Shown here: positions 58,179-64,000 of the stretch, in pieces
How the letters are laid out: each line of letters opens with the position of its first letter
Numbering within the stretch: the stretch's first letter is position 1
NCBI RefSeq assembly: GCF_009806985.1
Contig: NZ_WUAX01000006.1
Coordinates: 60,184 to 124,183 of the forward strand
DNA: 64,000 bases
DNA from: Halorubrum sp. JWXQ-INN 858
GTDB taxonomy: Archaea; Halobacteriota; Halobacteria; Halobacteriales; Haloferacaceae
Direction: 5' to 3'
Notes under the pieces: generated by a model
What the model was told of the DNA's origin: nothing
The model's input: only the letters and a program-made list of their open reading frames with translations
Database searches by the model: none
Program-made: the position numbers and the translations under genes

Positions 58179-58639
58179 TACTGCCGCGAGCATTCTCGCG
58201 AGCGGCAGATCTCGGCTTAAAAGGGATTCGAATCAGGGAACGGAGCGTTGCGGAGCGACCGTGGTTCGAATCCCTTCCCCCGCATACTGCCGCGAGCATC
58301 CTCGCGAGCGGCAGATCCCGGCTTATAAGGGATTCGAATCAGGGAACGGAGCGTTGCGGAGCGACCGTGGTTCGAATCCCTTCCCCCGCATGCTGCCGCG
58401 AGCATTCTCGCGAGCGGCAGATCCCTGCTTAAAAGGGATTCGGATCAGAGAACGGAGCGTTGCGGAGTGACCGTGGTTCGAATCCCTTCCCCCGCATGCT
58501 GCCGCGAGCACCCTCGCGAGCGGCAGATCCCGGCTTAAAAGGGATTCTGACCCGGAAAGTCGCAGCCCGGACCCGTCCGTCGAAGACGCAACGGAAGCCC
58601 GTGAACGTCTTTTCAAGGTTCGAATCCCTTCCCCCGCAT
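58157..58639 (+). repeat. Five copies of the tRNA-Leu 3' end at 106, 106, 106 and 142 bp
   Basis: The 23-base stretch from GGTTCGAATCCC to CGCAT occurs at 58157 (in the tRNA), 58263, 58369, 58475 and 58617. The first three units of 106 bp are nearly identical and contain, after the tRNA-end box, a hairpin with CTGCCG/CGGCAG arms, a CGGCTTAAAAGG-type box, an inverted T-arm AGGGATTCGAATC, and GGAGCG direct repeats. The fourth unit keeps the start, but its second half differs. The fifth is degenerate after its hairpin. Confidence 0.95.
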
Positions 58640-58821
58640 ACTGCCGCGAACGTCCTCGCGAGCGACGGACATCGATAAGGGGACGACGGGTCGTCGATCG
58701 TCGCCATCGCCGTCGCGGTCCACGGAGCCGCCGCTTGGATGGGTTCGTGAGCGTTCGGCAACCGAAACGAGAAAGAACCGGAACACGGACGATACCGCCC
58801 GCGAACGGGCGTGGGGCCCGG
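58640..58821. other. Intergenic sequence between the tRNA-end array and L11
   Basis: After the last tRNA-end copy there is a degenerate hairpin (CTGCCGCGAACG...CGAGCGACGG) and then 150 bp with nothing recognised. Minus-strand open frames over this and the array are antisense shadows of tRNA-derived sequence. Confidence 0.5.
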
Positions 58822-59298
58822 TTACGCGTCGAGGACGTCGTCGTAGTCGCCGGCGTCGACGCGGTCGTCGAACGTCCGGGCGTCCTCGCCTTCGATGGTG
58901 ACGCCGAGGGAGGCGCAGGTGCCGCCGACCTCCTTGGCGGCGTTCTTCGTGTCGTACGCGAGCAGGTCCGTGGACTTCTGCTCGGCGACCTTCTTCACTT
59001 GCTCGACGGACATGTCGGCGACGAAGTCCTTCTGGGGTTCGCCCGAGCCGGTCTCGAAGCCGACCTCGTCCTTGATGAGCTCCGCCGTCGGCGGGACGCC
59101 GACCTCGATGCTGAAGGAGCCGTCGTCGTCGTACTCGACGGTAACCGGGACCTCCATGCCGTCGAAGGCCGCGGTCTCCTCGTTGATCTGGTTGACGACG
59201 TCCTGTACGTCTACCGGGGTCGGGCCGAGCTCCGGCCCGAGCGGCGGGCCAGGGTTGGCCTGCCCGCCGGGGACGAGCACTTCGATGGTTCCAGCCAT
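58822..59298 (-). CDS. rpl11: 50S ribosomal protein L11
   Basis: The 158-residue protein begins MAGTIEVLVPGGQANPGPPLGPELGPTPVDVQDVVNQIN, the flexible N-terminal domain that contacts elongation factors, and ends with the rRNA-binding part IEGEDARTFDDRVDAGDYDDVL preceded by KNAAKEVGGTCASLGV. It helps form the ribosomal stalk base. TTAAAAG on the minus strand (about 59321-59328) gives a leaderless start at 59298. It stands alone; L1, L10 and L12 genes are not adjacent. Confidence 0.95.
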   Translation of the reverse strand: MAGTIEVLVPGGQANPGPPLGPELGPTPVDVQDVVNQINEETAAFDGMEVPVTVEYDDDGSFSIEVGVPPTAELIKDEVGFETGSGEPQKDFVADMSVEQVKKVAEQKSTDLLAYDTKNAAKEVGGTCASLGVTIEGEDARTFDDRVDAGDYDDVLDA

Positions 59299-59479
59299 AC
59301 CCGTATTGACCCGGCGGCGACTTTTAACGGTTGTTCTTTCACGCGGGGGGCGGGAGCGGTTCACACGCCGCCGAACCGGGGCCGTGGTGGCGGTCACGGC
59401 CCGGGCGGTTCTCGTTTCCGATTCGCGTCCGGTGCTGGGTCGATCCTGAGTCCCGTTCGGCTCCGACCCGTCGCCCGCC

Positions 59480-60838
59480 TCACACCTCGGTCGCGATCCG
59501 TCCCGGGAGGAAGGTCCCCGTCTCGCGGCGGATCCCGAACAGCAACACGACCCCGGCGAGCAGCGGCACCGCCGCACACGCCACGTAGATCGGCGTGAAC
59601 CCGACCAGATCTATCAGCGGTAACGAGAGCATCGGGCCGAGCCCGCCGCCCACGTCGCCGAGCACGTTGTTCGTCCCCGACGCCCGGCCCATCCGCTCGT
59701 CGGGGGTCAGGTCCGCCAACAGCGCCATCATCGGGCCGCTCGTCCCGCCCTGTCCCGCCCCGATGAACAGGCAGGCGAGCGCGAGGTCGAGCGTCGACCC
59801 GGCCCGGGCCAAAAGCAGGAACCCCGCGAAGGAGACGACGAGGAACGCGAGGAGGATCGGCGTCCGCGACTCCCGCGTGTCCGAGATCCGGCCGCCGACG
59901 AGCATGAACACCGACGCGGAGATCACCGTGCCGGCCATGAATATCCCGGAGGTGCCCTGCGGATCGAGCCCGAGCAGCGAGACGTCGTTCTCGCCGAGGA
60001 ACAACACCAGCGTGGCGAACAGCGCGCCGATGTACGCGAACAGCAGCCCGAAGTTGACGAGCCCGACGGTGACCGCGGGGATCGAGGTGTCGATCTCCCA
60101 CGGCCTGACCGACGCCTTCTCGCCGGCGCTGGTCACGTGGGTCTCGGGGACGAGCCGGTACGCGACGACGCTCGCGAGGAGCGCGAACGCGGCGGCGGCG
60201 GCGAACGCGGCGACGTTGCCGGCGAGCGAGGAGACGACGCCGCCGAGCACGAGCCCCGCCGGGAACCCCATCGTGATCCCGCCGCGGACCACGCCCATGT
60301 TCGTCCCGCGCGAGCCGCTGTCGGAGACGTCGGCCGCGATCGTGTACGCGGTCGCGAACACCGCCGCCGACCCGAGCCCCCACAACACCCGTGCGAGCAA
60401 GAACCACGTCTCCGGCGCGACGGCGGCCGCGATCGGCGTGAACCACTGGTCGGTGCCGACGACGAGGGAGCCGACCGCGACCGTCGGGAGCCCCTCGGCG
60501 ACCCACCGTAGCGACTCCGCCGGCGGCATGACCAGTGCGACCACGTACCCGAGGGTAGCGATCCCCTCGATGAGCAGCCCGTAGACGAAGGGTTTACGCG
60601 TCCCGTACCGGTCCACCAATGCGCCCGCAGGCGCGTTGGCGACGAGCCGCACCCAGCGGTTCGCCGAGAGGATCACGCCGACCATGAACGCCGAGATGCC
60701 GAGGACGGCCCCGAGGTTCGGGAGGATGGGGAAGACGACACCGCCGCCGAACCCGACGAAGAAGGTGCTCGCGATCACCGCGAGCAGCACCGTCGGCGGC
60801 CGTTCGATCCCGAACGACGGAAGTCGTCCCACGGCCAC
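59480..60838 (-). CDS. MFS transporter, probable efflux pump
   Basis: The 452-residue protein has about twelve helices. The MFS loop motif between helices 2 and 3 reads GALVDRYGTRKPFVYG, and a matching second-half loop reads MLVGGRISDTRESRTPILL. Its start is a GTG, 20 bp after the stop of the TetR-type regulator on the same strand, so the two form one operon. A regulated drug or metabolite exporter is the natural reading, although substrates cannot be inferred from sequence. Confidence 0.9.
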   Translation of the reverse strand: MAVGRLPSFGIERPPTVLLAVIASTFFVGFGGGVVFPILPNLGAVLGISAFMVGVILSANRWVRLVANAPAGALVDRYGTRKPFVYGLLIEGIATLGYVVALVMPPAESLRWVAEGLPTVAVGSLVVGTDQWFTPIAAAVAPETWFLLARVLWGLGSAAVFATAYTIAADVSDSGSRGTNMGVVRGGITMGFPAGLVLGGVVSSLAGNVAAFAAAAAFALLASVVAYRLVPETHVTSAGEKASVRPWEIDTSIPAVTVGLVNFGLLFAYIGALFATLVLFLGENDVSLLGLDPQGTSGIFMAGTVISASVFMLVGGRISDTRESRTPILLAFLVVSFAGFLLLARAGSTLDLALACLFIGAGQGGTSGPMMALLADLTPDERMGRASGTNNVLGDVGGGLGPMLSLPLIDLVGFTPIYVACAAVPLLAGVVLLFGIRRETGTFLPGRIATEV

Positions 60839-60858
60839 TCACCTCCGCCCGTTCGCGC

Positions 60859-61674
60859 TCATCCCGAGTCCTCGTCGTCGGCCGTTACGCTCGCGGTCGA
60901 TCCGTCGGTCGCGTCCGCGGCCGGTCCATCCGTCGTCCCCTCGCCCATCACATCCTCGTCCGTCGCATCCTCGTCCATCGTCTCCTCACCCGCCGCACGC
61001 CCCTCTCCGGGTTCCTCCCCTGTTCGGGCGGGGAGGCTCTCGACGGTTTCGGCGATGGACGGCAGCTCGACCCCCTCGGCGAGGAGCGGTTCGAGGACTC
61101 GGCTCATCGTCGCCTCCGCGACCGTCCGGGTGTACGCCGGTCCCTCAGACTCGTCGCCGGCCATGGTGATCTGTCGCGTGCGCGCCCCGTCGAGGGTCGC
61201 GACGAGCAGCGCGGCCGTCTCCTCGACGTCGACGTCGCGGAAGACGCCCGAATCGATCCCCTCGACGAGCACCTCCGACACGGTCCCCCGGAGGAGGCGG
61301 TCGCTCCGGGCCAGCTGCTCGCGGATCCGGTCGTTGAACGGCCCCTGCGAGCGGAGCTCCAACAGCGCGATGTGGAACGACTCGCGCTCGCTCTCGTCGC
61401 GCTCGAAGACGAACCAGCAGACGAACTCGACCAGCCGTTCGGTCGGGGGGCGGTCGGCGCGCTCGGCGACGCGCCCCTCGAAGTCGCTGATCACGTGGTC
61501 GAGGAAGGCGACGAGGAGGTCCTCCTTCGTGTCGTAGTGGTAGTGCAGCAGGGACTTGCTCTTCGAGCACTCGTCGGCGATGTCCTGCATCGTGAGCCCG
61601 GCGTAGCCGTGTGCACACAGGGCACGATAGACCCCGTCCATGATCTCCTCGGCCGTGCTCGGCTCGTCGGTCAT
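60859..61674 (-). CDS. TetR/AcrR-family repressor
   Basis: The 271-residue protein has an N-terminal HTH (GYAGLTMQDIADECSKSKSLLHYHYDTKEDLLVAFLDHV, about residues 18-55), a helical ligand-binding domain of the TetR_C type, and an unusually long acidic and Thr-rich tail of about 60 residues (EEPGEGRAAGEETMDEDATDEDV). It precedes an MFS gene in the same operon. A near-perfect inverted repeat adjoins its start codon, so autorepression with release by a ligand is expected. Confidence 0.9.
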   Translation of the reverse strand: MTDEPSTAEEIMDGVYRALCAHGYAGLTMQDIADECSKSKSLLHYHYDTKEDLLVAFLDHVISDFEGRVAERADRPPTERLVEFVCWFVFERDESERESFHIALLELRSQGPFNDRIREQLARSDRLLRGTVSEVLVEGIDSGVFRDVDVEETAALLVATLDGARTRQITMAGDESEGPAYTRTVAEATMSRVLEPLLAEGVELPSIAETVESLPARTGEEPGEGRAAGEETMDEDATDEDVMGEGTTDGPAADATDGSTASVTADDEDSG

Positions 61675-61692
61675 TGACTGACTGGTCAGTCA
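61675..61692. promoter_or_regulatory. TetR-type operator at the start of the regulator gene
   Basis: TGACTGAC-TG-GTCAGTCA has perfect 8-bp arms and directly adjoins the ATG of the TetR-type gene. A TTTAGCCC-like box on the minus strand at about 61698-61705 lies just upstream, so protein bound here would block transcription start. The form is typical of TetR-family operators. Confidence 0.8.
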
Positions 61693-61850
61693 GCAGGGGC
61701 TAAATCCCTATCGATGGACCGTCAGGATCGCCGGAACCCGACCCGCCGGGGACGGTGACGTCGCGGCCGGAGGCGGCTCGGTGCGGCCCGGGGCGGTGGA
61801 CGACGCGCCGCCACGTTCCCTCGACGGGGCACCGTCGCGCCCCGTCATCG

Positions 61851-63632
61851 TCATTCCGGCCGGAACCGCCAGCGGTCGCGGTCGTACCCCCACCACGGGG
61901 ACGGCTCCTCGCCGAACTCCACGTCGTCCCGGTAGCCGAGCACGTCGTCGGGGAAGTGGAGGAAGTTGAACGGCTGCTCCTCGCTGAGGACCCCGAACGC
62001 CTCGGCGAGCAGGCCCTGGCGGCGGTCCAGGTCGGTCGCTCGCGACGCCTCCGCGAGCAGTTCGGTGACCCCACGCGGGTCCGGGTAGCCGCCGAGGACG
62101 GCGTTGAACTCGGGGTCCCAGAACTGTCTCGTCGCCTCCGGCGACCGGGGGTACGTGTTCGTCCGGATCCCGGCGAGCATGTCGAACTCGCGCGCGTCGG
62201 CGACGTTCGGCACCTGGAGGAACTCGCTCAGGAGGACGTCGAACGGGACCCCTTCGAGGTCGACGTCGACCCCGAGGTGGGTCTCGTACTCCTCGGCCAG
62301 GAACCGGGCGGTCACCTCCACGTCGTCGACGCCGGTCGAGTAGGCGTACGTGAGCGACAGCTGCTCGCCGGTCGCCTCCTCGACGAGGACGTCGCCGTCG
62401 TACGCGTAGCCGTCCGGGAGGGCGTCGGCCAGTTCCGCCCGGGCCCGGTCGGGGTCGAAGCCGACCCGGTCCACCTCGCTGTCGTCGTAGAACGACGACC
62501 ACTCGGGCTGGTAGGTCGCCGCCGGCCGTGCCGCCCCGTGGAGGACGTCGTCGACGATCGATCCGACGTCGGTCGCACGGGTGAACGCCCGGCGCACGGC
62601 GGGGTCGTCCCACCCGTCCCACGCCCCGTTGCCGCGGTGCTGATAGATGATCGACGAGACGTACGCCGACGGGACGTCGACGACTTGGACCCCGTCCATG
62701 GCGGCGAACTCGTCTCGCCGGCGGGCGGGGACGTGGGTCGTCGTGACCTCGCCGGTCTGGAGCGCCGACAGGCGGGTCGACTCCTCGCGGATCACCCGGA
62801 ACTCGAACGCGTCGAAGTACGGGAGGTCCGCGGCCTCCTCGTGGCTCCGGCGGTAGTAGTCGCCGTTCCGGACCGTGAGCATGCGCGCTTCCGGTTCGAT
62901 GGTGTCGACCGTGTACGCCCCGAGGTTCCCCGCGTACGAGAGCGACTGCACCGCGTCGTCCTCGTCGAGGCCGTCCCCGTCCCGGTCCTCGACGTACGGC
63001 TCGAGGAGTTCCCTCGGCATGAACGCCTGAAACGCCCAGAGAACAGGTTCGAGGACGAACCCCGGGTTCGGCTCGGGGAACCGGACCGCGAACGTGGACT
63101 CCCCGGTCGCTTCGACCTCGACGTCGACCGATTCGGTCTCGCCAGCCGGCGTCGTCCGCCAGTCGCCGACGTTCGACGCGGCCGCCCAGTTGTCTTCCCC
63201 GAGGATCACCTCGTTGATCGAGTAGACGACGTCCTCGGCCGTGAAGCGTCCGTACGGGTCGCTCCAGGCGGCGTGTTCCGTGAGCGCGAACGCGTACTCG
63301 GTGAAGTCGTCGTTCACCTCGTAGTCGCGGACGAGCCGGGCCGAGAGGTTGTCGTCGTCGTCGAGCTCGTACAGGGGGTCTTTCACCCGGGCGACGCGGT
63401 CGGCCGAGGTCTGATCGACGATCCGGAAGACGTTGTAACTCGACACGTCCGTCGACTGCGTCTCGACCCACGTCCCGCGGCCCTCGCCCTCGCCGCCGTG
63501 GTCGTCACCGTCTCCCTCGTTGCCGTCACCGTCCTCTCCGGTACAGCCGGCGATCGCGGTGGCTCCCCCCGTCGCGACGGCCGTGAGGACCGCTCGGCGG
63601 GACGGTCCCCGACCATCGGTTCGCTGTGACAC
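61851..63632 (-). CDS. Peptide/solute ABC transporter substrate-binding lipoprotein (family 5)
   Basis: The 593-residue protein starts with a GTG and has a Tat signal (SRRAVLTAVATGGATAIAGC, Arg12-13), a lipobox ending at Cys30, an acidic linker (GEDGDGNEGDGDD) and then the family 5 binding fold: ARVKDPLYELDDDDNLSARLVRDYEVNDDFTEYAFALTEHAAWSDPYGRFTAEDVVYSINEV. It probably binds oligopeptides, or nickel, sugars or other solutes used by this family. No permease or ATPase gene is in the window, so it is an orphan here. TTTATTAC on the minus strand (about 63653-63660) is the promoter. Confidence 0.88.
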   Translation of the reverse strand: MSQRTDGRGPSRRAVLTAVATGGATAIAGCTGEDGDGNEGDGDDHGGEGEGRGTWVETQSTDVSSYNVFRIVDQTSADRVARVKDPLYELDDDDNLSARLVRDYEVNDDFTEYAFALTEHAAWSDPYGRFTAEDVVYSINEVILGEDNWAAASNVGDWRTTPAGETESVDVEVEATGESTFAVRFPEPNPGFVLEPVLWAFQAFMPRELLEPYVEDRDGDGLDEDDAVQSLSYAGNLGAYTVDTIEPEARMLTVRNGDYYRRSHEEAADLPYFDAFEFRVIREESTRLSALQTGEVTTTHVPARRRDEFAAMDGVQVVDVPSAYVSSIIYQHRGNGAWDGWDDPAVRRAFTRATDVGSIVDDVLHGAARPAATYQPEWSSFYDDSEVDRVGFDPDRARAELADALPDGYAYDGDVLVEEATGEQLSLTYAYSTGVDDVEVTARFLAEEYETHLGVDVDLEGVPFDVLLSEFLQVPNVADAREFDMLAGIRTNTYPRSPEATRQFWDPEFNAVLGGYPDPRGVTELLAEASRATDLDRRQGLLAEAFGVLSEEQPFNFLHFPDDVLGYRDDVEFGEEPSPWWGYDRDRWRFRPE

Positions 63633-64000
63633 ACTTCGACGTTGGCGATCCGCGTAATAAACCTTTCCGGGATCTTACGTGTGGGGGTTCGGACGGCCCC
63701 GACGTCGGCGGAGGTGTGCGCCTTCTCGACCGGAACGGTGGCGGATATCGGACGCAAGAGGCGGCGTGTCGACGGTCGGTCGGAAACGGTCGCTTCCACC
63801 ACGAGCCCGGTGCTGTTCGTTCGAAAATGATTTCTCGGCTACACATTCCACTACATATCCGGCTACACATGAGGGAACGTGCCCACGCACTCGAGCGGGG
63901 CATCGGACGTGGAGCGGGTCGAGATGCGACATCGACGTCGCCCGCGCCGAACGACCGACGCTATCGCTCTGATGGGTGAGCGTTCGAAAAAGCCGATACA
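63633..64000. other. Right-hand 368 bp, no gene supported
   Basis: It holds the promoter of the binding lipoprotein gene at its left end, and an AT-richer stretch near 63826-63875 with CTACACAT-type near-repeats (GGCTACACAT twice). A weak ATG at 63971 (MGERSKKPI) runs off the right edge and might start a gene, but nothing supports it. Confidence 0.4.

Noticed and set aside
58157-58639. CRISPR array
   Set aside because: The repeat is a tRNA end, the units are duplicated along their full length without unique spacers, and no cas genes are present.
58217-58761. Minus-strand open frames over the tRNA-Leu array encoding GGRDSN- and RGKGFEPRS-type peptides
   Set aside because: They are antisense readings of the tRNA T-arm and acceptor, a well-known source of false proteins; the similarity between them only reflects the DNA repeats.
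63971-64000. A gene starting at an ATG near the right edge
   Set aside because: Only ten codons are visible and there is no convincing promoter, so it cannot be supported.

Overview
The window is GC-rich haloarchaeal chromosome, most likely Halorubrum or a close relative. The evidence is the strongly acidic proteins, leaderless genes with a TATA-like box about 25-35 nt before the start codon, Tat-exported lipoproteins, archaeal ribosomal proteins S19e and L11, pelota, an archaeal Cdc48, HMG-CoA synthase of the mevalonate pathway, and Tfx- and Bat-type regulators. The genus is an inference from general character only.

Layout. 1-522 is the N-terminal part of a TnpB gene running off the left edge. 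833-6050 holds two envelope-type proteins, HMG-CoA synthase, S19e and an eIF2B-like protein. LipA follows. 7340-14590 is a branched-chain amino-acid-type ABC transporter (two permeases and two ATPases in one overlapping operon), with its binding protein and a gamma-glutamyltransferase on the other strand. 14750-22458 contains a Bat-type HTH regulator, an M28 peptidase, a HerA-like ATPase, UspA, a nitroreductase-like protein and small unknown genes. 22608-27438 has a 2-hydroxyacid dehydrogenase, aspartyl-tRNA synthetase and Cdc48. 28348-41504 carries metabolic and surface genes (ornithine cyclodeaminase family, MATE, pelota, DUF4013, Old Yellow Enzyme, DpsA, isocitrate dehydrogenase, glycosyltransferase, asparaginase-like hydrolase). 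42064-45636 is a tight four-gene operon starting with cofD (coenzyme F420 synthesis). The gap-pgk glycolytic pair, an Hsp20, an ATP-grasp ligase and an iron-regulated binding protein plus permease follow. 52629-55384 is a run of nucleic-acid-related genes (Tfx, TRAM, SWIM, UPF0201, UPF0200).

Two accessory spots stand out. Immediately 3' of tRNA-Arg(TCT) lies an AT-rich block of about 1.9 kb with a single P-loop ATPase gene of unknown function, bounded by a 10-bp repeat of the tRNA 3' end. Immediately 3' of tRNA-Leu(TAA) the last part of the tRNA gene is repeated four more times at 106, 106, 106 and 142 bp, each copy (the last one degenerate) followed by a hairpin and most by a TATA-like box and an inverted T-arm sequence. 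These two are the best candidates for something undescribed.

Intergenic space is also rich in short tandem repeats, each with its own unit. Three arrays begin at a gene's own stop codon and repeat that stop in every unit, with unit lengths of 20, 14 and 23 bp that cycle the stop through all reading frames. Another is six TATA-like boxes spaced 25 bp apart. No CRISPR array, rRNA or integrase gene was seen.
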